From Trichaptum fuscoviolaceum (lineage: Eukaryota; Basidiomycota; Agaricomycetes; Hymenochaetales; Trichaptaceae), in assembly GCA_910574455.1 (NCBI GenBank), contig CAJSYZ010000005.1:7068001-7132000 (forward strand): a stretch of 64,000 bases of DNA. The letters run 5' to 3'. Position 1 is the stretch's first letter; each line of letters opens with the position of its first letter. Of the stretch, positions 32,553-44,417 are shown one piece after another. The position numbers were made by a program, and so were the translations under genes. The notes under the pieces were generated by a model. That model ran no database searches. It saw nothing but the letters and a program-made list of their open reading frames with translations, and was not told where the DNA came from.

Positions 32553-34831
32553 ATGTCTACTTGGCAACACCTCGTCGAGCAGAAGATTCAGCGGAGAGAT
32601 GCCGCCATCCCTAAGGAGTGGATGATCTCTGTTCCTCCTCCTCAGCAACTTGACGTCACTGGGATTCCAGAGAGCTCGAAGCTCCTCTCCCCGCTTGAGC
32701 TCGAGATTACGGAAACCAGAGATGTCGAAGTCATACTCGACAGGCTCGCCAGAGGACGCTGGAAGTCTGTCGACGTGACTAAAGCATTTTACAAGCGAGC
32801 CATCATTGCGCATCAAGTCGTGAGTGTGCTAATTATACTACGACATGTGCTTCATTGACTTCACCGAAGACAAATTGCTTGACAGAAATTTTCATTGACC
32901 GCGCACTCGAGCGCGCCCAAGAATGTGATGACTATCTTCAGACGTACGGCAAGCCTATGGGCGTTCTACATGGCCTACCTATCTCATTAAAGGACCAAAT
33001 CAACTTAAAGGGCCTTGACTCAACCATGGGTACGTGCCATCGTTAATGCGCAAACTTTTATGCGTCTGACTAACAAGTCTGTGAATAATAGGATATGTCT
33101 CATGGATCGGCGCTTCTGCGGAGCGAGATGCATTGATTGTTACCATTCTCTATGAAGCCGGGGCAGTTCCATTTGTCAAGACAAATCTTCCCCAGACGCT
33201 CTTGGTAAGACAATAAATCAAATTTTGCTTTTACAATATGTTGATTTTGAATGTTATCGGGTATCTTCATTCAGTGGCCTGAGACATTCAATAACGTCTT
33301 CGGTCGCACTTTGAATCCTTTCAATAGACGATTGACGCCTGGTGGTTCATCAGGTGGCGAGGGTGCGTTGATCGGCATGAATGCAAGCCCACTTGGTATC
33401 GGCTCCGATATTGGCGGGTAAGGTTGTTTCATATCGCCATGCAGTTGATATGTGGCTCAACACCACACTTTACGCAGGTCCATTCGTATTCCGGCTTCAT
33501 TCAACGGCTTCTATGGGTTACGGCCTTCTTCGGGACGCATTCCATTCGAAGGTTGTGTGAACTCCACCGAAGGTCAAGATTCGATTCCCTCGGTGCTCGG
33601 CCCGCTGTCTGCTTCCCTTTCCGGAGTGAAGGTATTCATGAAAGCCGTTCTAAATTCCGAACCTTGGAGGAGGGATCCTCTGGTACACCGTATGCCGTGG
33701 AATGAAGGAGGATATCAGCTGAGAGATCATAACTCCGGGAAGAAACTGTGCTTTGCGTTTTTATGGAATGACGGACTGATCGTCCCGCACCCCCCGGTTC
33801 GTCGCGCCATGGAAATCGTGAAGAAAGCTCTAATCGCCAAGGGTCATAAAGGTATGGAGTAACTTAAGCTATTCTACTCGCTGATATTGACTATGTACTT
33901 TAGTTATTGATTGGCCTAGCTTCAACTATGGTGAAGTATGTGCGAACTCTGTAAGATGCTTCTCTTCCCCGATCTCTTCATAAAAGCTGAGAATTGTACT
34001 TCCTGCCCTCCTTTTTGTCGCACACATAGGTCGCCATCATGTCTGCAGGAGCTGGCGAAGAATTTAGTACAATTTGCTCGAAGACTAATGAGCCCATTAT
34101 CACAACAATGGAGCCTGAAGGTGGATCTTCGACAGCCCTGGTTTCGCCGGCAACTCTCACTCCCTACCAAGTCTGGCAGCTGCAGAAGAAGAAAGCAGAA
34201 CTTCGCAAGGCCCACCTCGATGTCTGGCAATCCACTTTGAAACTGACTGGCACCGGACGCCCAGTTGATGCCATCATTGCACCTGTCGCGGGCTCCGCTG
34301 CTCCTCCGCACGGAAAGAATAGGTTAGCTCATATTGTACACAAAACGGCATAATCTCGGTGGGCTGACGTGTGGTCGAACAGAGCCGCGAATTATACTCT
34401 GATCTGGAATGGTTTAGACTATCCAGCATGCGCTTTCCCGGTTACGACAGTTGACCCTGTTTTAGACTCAAAGGAGCCGTCTCGCCAGTTTCTTGGGGAC
34501 TTTGATAAGATGAACTTTGATTTATGTATGTCATCTGTTCAGGTCCTCATCATTCTGCTCCTGATGCTATATCTCCGCAGATGACCCTGAAGTATTTGCG
34601 AACGCTCCAGTCGGACTGCAGCTTGTCGGACTGCCGGAGGAGGATGAAGCTGTCATACGAATGACCGAAATAGTTGATGCTGCCCTCAAGGGATCTGACA
34701 CCCCGAACATGACTCCCGTCAATCGACTCATGTCGTCTTTACTGTCATGGTCGAGTTGGGTTCTTCCTCATGGGCTCCCTCTTGTCAGCTCGCTAACAGG
34801 CGACGCGGAGAAGTTAGGTTGGAGATCGTAA
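32553..34831 (+). CDS. Amidase-signature family protein 2
   Basis: Second amidase-signature enzyme, 591 aa from nine exons: 32553-32819, 32870-33029, 33092-33204, 33275-33417, 33478-33851, 33904-33935, 34030-34322, 34383-34525, 34581-34831. All phases agree. Landmarks: TNCLTEIFIDRALERAQ, LHGLPISLKDQINLKG (catalytic Lys), LTPGGSSGGEGALIGM (cis-Ser), GIGSDIGGSIRIPASFNGFY (nucleophile Ser), and C-terminal APVGLQLVGLPEEDEAVI. The splice between GSDIGG and SIRIPA falls inside the active-site loop. The canonical motifs (GSDIGGSIRIPA) are closer to consensus than in amidase 1 (GTDVAGSVRVPA). The C-terminal end WSSWVLPHGLPLVSSL is slightly hydrophobic. Substrate unknown; nitrogen scavenging from amides is typical. 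Confidence 0.92.
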
Positions 34832-35103
34832 TCGACCTCTCTTACGCGTGTGCGGTCGGCGTGGACAGGCATGTAAAATAGCAATGAAGTCTGAACATAA
34901 GTTCTATTACATGTAAATTTATACAAAGCGGTTTGTTGTGTAGCAACTAGTGACTGTCCAGTGTATAGTAGGGAACATTGTCTTTTGTCCATAGAGGTGT
35001 CCATAGAGGTGAAAGAAAGAGTGCTGTTGGCATTGGAAGAAAAACGTTAGCTCCGCGAAATGAGTGACATAAATTGCGCGTAGTCCGTACAAAAATAAAT
35101 GGT

Positions 35104-36658
35104 TTACGACACTCCTAGAGCCAACTTCCACATGTTTGCCACGGTATCGAGAAGAGTTTCCTGATTGGCGTCTGCGCGCTTGATGCAATTGGACTTGTCG
35201 AAAGCTGATCCATCCCTTGGTTGATCGGTTGGGGCAAGTTGATCTGTGGCTGTCTTGGCTTGAGGTGTGGGGGCGAAACGTGCGTATGATCCAGCGTCCG
35301 ATGTAGTGTCAGCACCCAGATCGAATTCTTCAATATCTTCGAGAGTCGTAATGTTATCTCCGTTGCCAATCGGATTCTGCTCTGGTGTGACAGGCCCTTC
35401 TGAGTCGCAGTCAGAGTCGGAGTCGGAGTCGAATTCGGAGTCGGTGATGTCGTATTCATCTTCATATGAGAGGTGGTGTGATAATGGCTCATCGGGGAGA
35501 TAGACATTGTCGGAATACACTGGATGAAGTGTCGAGTGTTCAAGTGGCAGACTCAGTAGAGCCTGGGGAGGATCTGGAATCTGGGCGGCCAAACGGGCGT
35601 GCATTTCGACGTATTCATCGGGTAATTCTTCGCCGGCGCTGGTAAACAGTGCGGCCTGGAGTGAGGTACTGGGTGAGTCAAAGTCCGAGTAGTCGAAGAA
35701 GGTCTTCACGCCCAGAATGTTTTTCCGGATATTCTTGATTGATGCACGGTCCTCCACGCGAATGGTGAATATCGATTTCAATATATCGTTGAGTTCGGAG
35801 GAGATAGGGAAGTTGTTGTAGAAGTAGTTCGAGTCGCGGTAGAGATAATTGAAGAAATCCCGATCCTCTCTGTCGGCCCTCCTCCAGGGCAGACATTCGC
35901 AGACGAGATTCATGAGGATAACGCCTAGCGCCCAGATGTCGGCGTGTTTGGCGCTGTAGGATGTGAGCTCTCCGTATAATCCCCCTAAGACCTCTAAGAT
36001 TCGAGACGGTGGCATTAGAGTCGATGTAGATCAAGGATATAAGGTACATACCGGGACTCATGAAAGGCTCGCTACCCATTCCAAATTCTGTCATTGTTTC
36101 GTCCTCGGTGGCAAATCCAAAATCGCCTAAAACGAAAGTTTGGCCTCCGTCCTTGCACATGATGTTGTCGGGTTTGAGGTCGCGATGGTAAACGCCCAGG
36201 TCGTGCATTGCTTCGACCGTATCGAGAATTTGGCAGAAAGCGCTTCGGATGAGCGCGTCTTTGCCAACAAATGTCTTATTCAGGACCAAGTCGAGAAGGT
36301 CGCCATCGGGGCAATACTCGCTGACGATGAAAAGCACACCTCTATCATCGTCCTGTAGCAATGTATGGATTTTCAGGACGCCGGGGATATAAAGCTGGCA
36401 ATGAAAGTGGTTTTCCAGCTCTTTTGCGCTCGTTTCGCGTATGATGTCTGGAACGTCGTCGCCGTGCGCGATGCACTTGACCGCATAATTCTTCCCTACG
36501 TGAAGAAGAGAGTGGGCGAGGTATACGATGCCCCATGAGCCGCGGCCGATGACTTTTTGGAGTTTGAACTGTTCGATGTCATCGCCGATAGTTTGTCCGA
36601 CGAGGTTGGGAAGCCTGGATGCTTGGGTACCCGGGACTGGTTGTAAGCGGTCGGACAT
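35104..36658 (-). CDS. Serine/threonine protein kinase (Ran1-like)
   Basis: Two exons, 36658-36052 and 35993-35104, 498 aa. The kinase domain spans about 32-310: IGRGSWGIVYLA glycine loop, YAVKC (Lys), YHRDLKPDNIM catalytic loop, LGDFGFATED Mg loop, and SPE restored only by splicing (MSP-E-VLGG), which also gives ADIWALGVILMNLV. The style (short N-lobe insert with HCQLYIPGVLKIHTLL; CPDGDLLDLV) is that of fungal Ran1/Pat1-type and related kinases, which restrain meiosis or respond to nutrients, but the assignment to a subgroup is tentative. The C-terminal 190 residues are acidic and Asp/Ser-rich (DSEFDSDSDSDCDSEG), probably disordered and regulatory. Convergent with amidase 2. Confidence 0.88.
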
Positions 36659-37659
36659 GATGAATGTGAGATGAAAGCGAGTATGCGAAAGCGGGGCAGT
36701 TGTTTGACAGTAGTAGGATTCATCGTGGCTTAAGCAGCACACTTTATATGCGCGAAGAGAAAAGAAAGGCTAGAACTTACTTGACATGTCAGATCGACAT
36801 CCGCGACAAAGCGATGCAGCGGCATTTCGTCTCAGTCTGGAGGATGTTTGAAGCAAGTACGAAGGTTATTGTTCGAAATGGTTCAAGTAAGACACGGAAT
36901 GTATATTTCTTTCCCTCGCTGTCAAATGTTTCGGATATGTATGTCTCGAATAGCTTTCCGGAGGACAGAGTGTGTGGCAACTTCAAGTAGAAGTTGAAGT
37001 TGCCCGTCGATCCCGAAAATCATGTGTGGGAATCCCCGTGCTGGGAGTTACTATAATAGGTAGTGCTGTAGTACTAGTATACTGACTAAGCATTATTCGC
37101 TAATAAGAAGTTATCTATACTATCGTGGGACAACCTTTGCAAAACTTTCAGAACTTTATATGTCGTAACCCAGGAGAACCTCTATTAAACACAGAATTAA
37201 TTATCGCACTTCAATAGCATCCTGTGAGCATGAATATAATTTCTATTTATTTCATAAAATATAACAGAAGGTATCGGCCTATGGCCGAGATGAGACACTC
37301 AGAAAGACCCCACTTGCAAATTCTCGGCCAAATCGGAACTCTGTTGCCACGGTCAAATTCATTCTCCGCGCGGCAAACACTCTCAGGCTGATCTCAATTT
37401 TGGTTCCTCGGATCGCGTAATAAGTTTTGAGTCAGCCTGAGAGCTCAAACTGGTAGCTGTATTTGTATTACATGCCGACCAAATCTGATACATACTATTC
37501 TTGAATAGTAAACCACCGTGACTGGGCATGATACATTCGGCGTCCTGATATCAGCAACTTGAACCCAGAGAGCATGCCTCTCTCTGTGTAATCCTTGCTA
37601 TTACGGCGCTAATTCAGGCGGTGAAAAGCTTGGAATCGGACAAAGATAGACCTCAAGAG
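36659..37659. other. Intergenic between kinase and TPR-CHAT gene
   Basis: Divergent promoter region. A copy of the TAGTACTAGTA motif lies at about 37069-37079. No gene recognised. Confidence 0.4.
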
Positions 37660-40600
37660 ATGGACTCAAACACCGAGGTATAGTGCGTGAGATTTAGAGC
37701 TGTAGTCTACCACTTATTTCTTTTTTTCAATCAGGAAGATGACCCTTACTACCTTCTAGAGAGAGCAATGGCTAATGCTTTCGCATACGTGCGTGCCGCA
37801 AGCCCTGGAGATCCAGTTGTACTTCGCCTATCCGTGTTTCTGGATCCGCGACTCGGAGTAGACATCCGCAGAAAATTTGCAATGTACTTTCGCTACCTGT
37901 ACATCGAGGGGTATACGAAGACAAGGCAGCTGAGGAGTCTCTCACAAGCAATTGTTGTCGCTCCAAACATGATTGAGTGGCCGGAACATGGTGTATTTCA
38001 GACCGACGAACAGGCAAGCAATGTCGCTGACGCACTTCTTGCTATTACAGTCGCCTTACAAGCGCGGTTCACTCACGAAGAAAATTCTATTGATCTTGAT
38101 GTAGCGATCGCCCTGTGCAGATCTGGTCTTGCCATCTGTCCGGATAAAAGCAGCATGCTTTACGTTCAAGGACTGCGTCATCTTGGCCATTTACTCTGCA
38201 TTGCCGTCAGCTTTTCAAGGAGTGGAACGGAAAACCCATACAGGACCTTAAACTATGTTCTGTCGATTTCCCGACTTGCACTACGGAAGGCTATCGTTCT
38301 CTTTCCGTCCAATTTACTCTGGTGGCGAGAGCTTCCGTACCTTCTGTACAACCTGTCGCACGCACTTCATCTGCGTTTTTCAATCTCTCAAAACGTGGAC
38401 GATATTAAAAGCGCGGTGAAGTACTCCCGGCTTGGACTGCAGTGGTGTTTGGCCGCAGAGATGCCCAGGGAAATCACGGCCGCACTAGCAACAAGCCTCG
38501 CTGCGTGTCTCTCACACTTGGCGGGGCATCGAAATACAAATGATTCGATTGGGCTTTTGAAAGAAAGTGTCGCTCTCTCAGGCGACGTTCTCAGAGGAAC
38601 ACACCTCAGCAGTAACGCGTACCCTGGACACAGTTGGTCGCTGGCAGCGATGCATCTACAGCTTTTCTATTTTAACAGAGATGCGGCGAACTTTGAATAC
38701 GGGATCAATCTCCTACACGAGATCAGAGATAATCCGCTGACGACGGGCAAGAAGAGACGACATATACACCTATCTCTTGCATGTGGATATCTATTTCATT
38801 TCGTCAACTTCCGGTCTCTCGAGAGCCTTAACTCGTCTATCGCACACGCAAAGGAGGCCATTTCATTTGGAGGGGATGGGGGCGAAGTGCAGACTCTAGC
38901 CGTCGCGTTGTTCTACCGATACGAATTGCAAAAGGATGAATCCGATTTGGCGGAAAGCTTTGAACACCTATTCTCTCTCTTCTCTGAATCCTCCCCTCTG
39001 TCGAAAACGGTCTCCATCTTCACGCGCTACGTATGCGCTTGCCTCGCAGCCGGACTCTGTCACGGAAATGGATGGTATGACAAGTCAATCGTAGGATTCC
39101 AACATGCCTTGGATATCCTTCCTAGCATTCTCTTCTTCGGTCGAGAGTACCGTGAAGAAAACATGCGAGAGGGGGGAGCGACAGACCTAGGAATCGATGG
39201 TGCTGCATGCTGTTTAGCCGGTGGGCAAACGATTACTGCCATCGAAATGCTCGAACAGGGCCGTACAATCGCTTGGAGGAGGAATATGCACATGCGGATG
39301 AGCTACAGCGTCCTAGAGAAGCATCATCCGGGATATGCGCGTTGACTTTCTCAGATTGGGAGAAGTTTAGCCCGTATAGCATTTCCCCAAGCAAACCCAC
39401 TTCAAAGTGCTCACATGCAAAACTTCGCTATTGAACGCCTCGATTCTTCGATCGGCTCCGCCAATACGAAAGTCTTGAGCCTTGGCCTGACAGAGAGGTG
39501 GGATGCTCTAGTAGCAGAGATACGGCACCTTCCAGGTTTCGAGGAATTTCTCCGGCCCACAAAATTCCAACAGTTGCAGGAAGCTGCGAAACGTGGGCCT
39601 GTGGTCATCGTGAATGTCAGCGATTACCGCTCTGATGCGATAGCAATTCTTTGCGATGGTACGGAATGTCCGACACCTATCACAGTACCCTTGGGTCGGA
39701 ATCTATACCAAGAAGCTAAGTTCTGGGTGGTAAAATTAGTCGATGGCACTCGGGATATGGCAACTTACTACAGGTATGGAGGAGTGAAAGGCGGTATGTC
39801 GGACGATTTCTTCGAGAGGACTATTTTAAACAGGATTCGGAACTTCTTGAAGAAAGCAATAGTATGGCCAATATTAGACGTCGTCACTCGATACTTTCCG
39901 AATCTACGACGCGTATGGTGGTGCCCGACGGGACCCCTGACATTTCTACCTCTTCACATGATTACACACACGTCTAACAACAAGCCGTTCGTTCCTTCGT
40001 ACACTACGAATATTGAAGCTCTGTGGCGCGCGCAAGCGAGTCTTAACTTACCCACAAATATTCCGAAGATGGTTGCTATCTCGTGCAAGGACGCTCCGAA
40101 TCAGACGTCTCTCGCTGGTGTAGAGCAGGAGTTGGATGTTCTAAGGACGATTGTTCCCGAACCATCTTTGGTGATGATCACTGATCAAGAAGCAAAGGTC
40201 GAGACTGTTCTATCAGCTCTCAAGTCAAGTTCGTGGACTCATATGGCATGCCACGGGGTGCAAGACAGCGTTCGGCCTTACAACAGCTGTTTTTCTCTTT
40301 CCGATGGCAATCTACTTGCATCTCGCATTGTTGCTCAAGAATTCCCCTTTGCCGACTTCGCTTTCCTTTCCGCGTGTCACACAGCTACGGGAGCGACCCA
40401 GCTTTCCGACGAAGCTATGCATTTAGCTGCGAGCTTTCAGTTTGTGGGGTTCCGAGCGGTGGTAGCAACAATGTGGGCCGTAGACGACGAGATCGCCCCA
40501 TTGTTGGTAGAGGAGTTCTATTCTCAGCTGTTCCGAAATGTGAATGCGTATGGGACTTTGCCTGACGCTACACACACGGCAGAAGCTTTATTCAATGCCA

Positions 40601-40668
40601 AGGTTGAGCTGATGGGGAGAGGGGTACCGCATCGAAAACTTGTTCCATTTATACACATAGGAGTTTGA
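37660..40668 (+). pseudogene. TPR-CHAT protease-like gene interrupted by one in-frame TGA
   Basis: CHAT domains are caspase/separase-like Cys proteases; in fungi they usually follow TPR arrays, as here. Exon 1 is 37660-37677 (MDSNTE), intron 37678-37734, exon 2 from 37735. The first 542 codons are TPR-like helical repeats (ALLAITVALQARF, IALCRSGLAICPDK, KYSRLGLQWCLAA) ending MLEQGRTIAWRRN. A TGA at 39343-39345 stops this frame, and the same frame resumes at once (LSQIGRSLARIAFPQANP) for 440 codons with the CHAT domain: WTHMACHGV (His) and FAFLSACHTATGA (Cys), then VGFRAVVATMWAVDDEIAP. The alignment across the TGA is seamless, consistent with a CGA-to-TGA change. Alternatives: a 45-nt in-frame intron 39310-39354 with a poor GTCCTA donor, or UGA-C readthrough. 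Otherwise intact. Confidence 0.75.
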
Positions 40669-40750
40669 GGAAAAGGGAAAGTTAGATATGTGAAGGGGAG
40701 TAATGCGATGTCGATCGTGTATTTATATAGATCATCAGCATTGATCGGAT

Positions 40751-41739
40751 CTACTTCTGGCTCTCTTCGTCGCCTTCGCTATCTAGAATGTCCCATGGAG
40801 GTGCCACTGGCACTAAGACTCCATCGAGGTCATCTTCGGCCTGAGAGGCATCATGATGGTCCGTTCTATCTTGCTCTTCTATATCTATAGGTTTAGAGCC
40901 CCGTAGGATGCTTACCGCCGCATTTCGGGGTCGGAAGGTCTTTAGGGTATAAAGTGGTATGAACGTCGACCCATCCGTACTCGAGCCGTCGAAGACGCAC
41001 TTTCGGAGCACGCTAACAGCACCTTCGCTAATCCATTCTCCGGAAACTCCGGCAGTCGGTGACACTGGCACCGGCATCGGCACTGAAACCTTGAAGCCCA
41101 GAGAGAATTCCGTCTTGGTCTCATTGTGAATGAAGTAGGAAAACGCAGGGCAGGTAACAGTTTCGGTCACGAGAATATAGCGTGCCACTGCTGACTTCCG
41201 TATCGTTGAGATGAACTGTGTGGTCTCCTCGATATATGACAATTTCCATTTTATGATTGAAAGTGAGGCACCTGAATGAATACGTCCCTTCAGTTCACCT
41301 ACGGTTATTAAGAAAATAGCACTTACTTGGTCTTTCACCAATAGCCCACTTTTTCTTGAATGAGCACTCTGCGAATCCCGGTAGACTTCTGGTCGACTAT
41401 CAAATTGCGTATCTAAAACGCAATGAAAGAAACTTACACTCCGACCTCCGGTTCGAAAGATAAAGTTCGGGCTGACACTGAGGTGAAACAACTCTCGTCC
41501 TCCTGAGGGCAATGTCTAATAAGAGCGGGCGAAGCAATTGACTCGGAAAATATGTTTCCTTTAGTAACGAAAGCACCAGTGCTAGTATCAATTATTCCGT
41601 AGTCCCCCAGAGCAACCTGCTTTTGAGGGTCCCATGCCGGATATTTCCCTGAAGCTTCGTAGATAAGGTCAACATATAGTCGAGGGTATTTGGACTTTTT
41701 TAAAGAGTTAATTGACAGTAGATTAGTAAACGAGACCAT
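40751..41739 (-). CDS. Hypothetical protein next to TPR-CHAT gene, 315 aa
   Basis: Exons 41739-41438 and 41396-40751 (phase 2, 42-nt intron) give 315 aa. The start is ATG 41739, since the longer frame begins with GTG. I do not know a name for the family. Segments that look conserved: SKYPRLYVDLIYEASGKYPA, WDPQKQVALGDYGIID, TGAFVTKGNIF; later VSVPMPVPVSPTAGVSGEW and STFIPLYTLKTFRPR. The C-terminus is acidic (DIEEQDRTDHHDASQAEDD). A second small intron inside exon 2 (around 41341-41270) is possible, as GTAAGT occurs there, but the frame is open through it. No signal peptide or membrane helix. Tail-to-tail with the CHAT gene, 82 bp apart. Confidence 0.6.
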
Positions 41740-42536
41740 GGTCACGGTGATGGGAAGAAAGAGAGAGAGAGAGATGGCAATGACTCCTTCGCATGATCAT
41801 GATGTGCACAGCCTCCTACTGGTTGAGGAGAAGATAATGCCTTTTCCCCTTCGACAGGAAGACCTTCTAAAGACCGCGCTGTATACCTCTACGGAGTTCG
41901 CCTCACCGAATAGGTGCGCGGACGTTGAGAGAGAGGGTCAAGCGCCCGGCGACCGCGAGTAGGTTCAACGTCAAAACGCGTTCTCCAACTTCAAGGCACG
42001 GCCCGACGCCGCGATGTTCCCGGGTCCGAGTGCGCTTTCGGGGTCTCGGATCCGACTTGAAGGCTACCTGAGTGGGCCGCACGGTGCGTGTGGCGGCCTG
42101 AGACTCTACCTCAGACTTTGGAAATGGCGTTGGGTGGCTGCCTAGGGCTCGGACCTCTTTACCTGAGTCTGAGCCATGCGCAGCCCGGCTTGATGTTTTC
42201 CGACAGAAATGCTCAGAATGTGACACAATGACAACATTATAACATTCGGATTCGTCAAAGTGCTGCAATAGCAAGTGTACAGACAATACATCAAAATTGT
42301 CTCGGAGAGTGAACTTCAGCGAACACAGACATAGATGATCGGGGATTGGAGGAGTTACACCAGTACCTTCCGGGAATTTTTTTGGTTGGCGTACTGTGCA
42401 TTTAGCAGCTTATCTATTAACACTTGATTACAGAGTCAGGCAACGTTGCACATTGTATCCATCAACCCCACTGGCATGAGCCCGACATACTTCGCAGTTT
42501 GCCGAGTGTAGGATCTGATAGTATTTGCACATCAGG
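41740..42536. other. Intergenic, partly GC-rich
   Basis: Between the orphan and the TIR element. A stretch at about 41935-42200 is clearly more GC-rich than its surroundings (GCACGGCCCGACGCCGCGATG) but has no convincing frame or repeat partner in the window. Confidence 0.35.
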
Positions 42537-43432
42537 AACCCCAGGGGTTTGGTTTAAACCAAAGACAGGAATTCCTGTCAAATGGTAGTAATTTTGGTAG
42601 GTATCAATTCCAGTAGAAACTATTTTTATTTCTTTGGTAGAAATATTGGTAGGAACTAATTGTCGGTAGGTTCTAACTATTGGTCAGAACTACTTTTGGT
42701 AGTTATTGTGGTTGAAAGTAACTGATTAGTAGGAATTAACTATTCAGGCACCTCATTTCGTCTGATGCAACGTATATCAGGACAATTATCGTGAAAACTA
42801 TGTATGATAACAAAAGGAGAATAATCAAACCTGTTTAACCACAGGCGGAATTGAACTTCGTTCCACAAAATTACATAATCCAAGCAACTCAACACAAGTA
42901 CATTTACTAATTTCGTACTTCAATACCACCACACTACAAAGCTGATAAGATATTTGTCTTCATGAACATTAAGTAGGCATTGAAGTTTGTTTGATGTATA
43001 TGGTGTCTTAATTAAGCAAAACCTTTATGAGCCTATGGATGAGTTGTACTGCTGCTAGAGTCTTGTTATGGAAGTTTAGGTATTTCTTATTATGGAAGTT
43101 TGAGCATTGAGGGTTCGAGTCGTCCTTGCGTTTATAAATTTAATTTTGTTTGTTTCTATTTCAAGTTACTACTACCTACTATAATTCCTACCAAACTGCA
43201 CGAAACAATTGCTACCGATAATTAATACCTACTAAACTTGCTACTGAACTAATTTCTACCAGGGCTAGTACTTACCAAATTTACTACCATTTGACAGAAA
43301 ACAATTGCTACCGATAATTAATACCTACTAAACTTACTACAGAATTAATTTCTACCAGGGTTAGTACCTACCAAAATTACTACCATTTGACAGGATTTCC
43401 TGTCTTTGGTTTAAACCTAAGCTCCTGGGGTT
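42537..43432. mobile_element. Non-autonomous TIR element, about 896 bp
   Basis: The two ends are inverted repeats over about 70 bp. The left end AACCCCAGGGGTTTGGTTTA, AACCAAAGACAGGAATTCCT, GTCAAATGGTAGTAATTTTG corresponds to the reverse complement of the right end, 43365-43432, with few changes. Subterminal regions are full of TTGGTAG/GGTAGG words, which look like repeated protein-binding sites. The right end contains a tandem duplication of about 96 bp (43204-43299 and 43300-43393). There is no transposase frame. I cannot define a target-site duplication, so the superfamily is open. Confidence 0.85.
43204..43393. repeat. Two-copy tandem repeat of about 96 bp inside the TIR element
   Basis: Both copies begin AACAATTGCTACCGATAATT and end TTACTACCATTTGACAG, differing at a handful of positions. 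Each copy contains part of the terminal repeat, so the element has an extra internal terminus. Confidence 0.9.
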
Positions 43433-44417
43433 ATTGTGCACATGTAAGTCCAACCTCAAGTTAAAGGTATTTTTAAACACTGGCACGCAGCATTGACAGC
43501 ATCTGAATATCCTGAGGAAGGATGCTGTCCTTTTTCGCGAACTTCGAAGTCGCATCTCTCCGTTATATCTACATCTATCATAAGCCGATAGGTCGCAACT
43601 TACCCCAGGGCCCTTACATGGGCAGTTATGTGAAGTCTCAAACATTCTTCAGTTCAAATCAAGAATTATGAAAGCATCTTGGCGCGAGCACGACGATTGA
43701 GTGTGGCTCACCGTTCCGGCACGGTATTTGATGCACTTTGCTGGAAGAATATATCGTATTCTCTCTTGTTCGCAACAACCTGTCATACGGAAGAATGGGT
43801 AAATATATTTGTTTTTTGTCAAAGTATTACCGCATTTATGAGAAAGAGAAGCGGTACTATTTACTGTCACGAATAGTCTCAAATACAAATATCTTCATAT
43901 TCTTTACGAAAAACATACTTGGACTCTTTCATTTGTCTAGTGGACTGTGGCCAAGAGTGCGCACTTGCATCGAGAACTCTTGACATTCTCACACTACATC
44001 TCAATATTCCCCACCGAACAATGAAGAATAGGGAGCACCTATTTGAGGAGATCTGCAACGCGTACCGAATGTCAGGTTATTCAACCACTTGTCCGTGTCC
44101 AATCACACAATGGTTCTAAATTGTTTTCAACACCACTATTAGTGCTACTTCAGTATTCCTTTTCAACAATAATAATGTGAGCTTCATTAAAATTACACTG
44201 CCAGTGGTACATAATTGGCCCATGGAACTTATTTTGACCGTATTGAATCTGGGTGAACATCATCATTTCCCCTCACCACCTACCTACCACTCTACCGTTA
44301 TGATAACTTCATAGAAGAAGCCCAATGTATTGATAACCAAAGAGTGTATGATGTCTCCTTGTTATGCAAACATTATGCAAGGTTTTAATTCAATACATTA
44401 CACCTCAGAAAATTTCG

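Noticed and set aside
39310..39354. In-frame 45-nt intron removing the TGA of the CHAT gene
   Set aside because: The acceptor is good but the donor GTCCTA is poor, and splicing would remove residues that align with the linker of related proteins. Kept as an alternative, not as the main model.
43095..43125. tRNA-like GGGTTCGAGTCG inside the TIR element
   Set aside because: The flanks do not fold into a cloverleaf.
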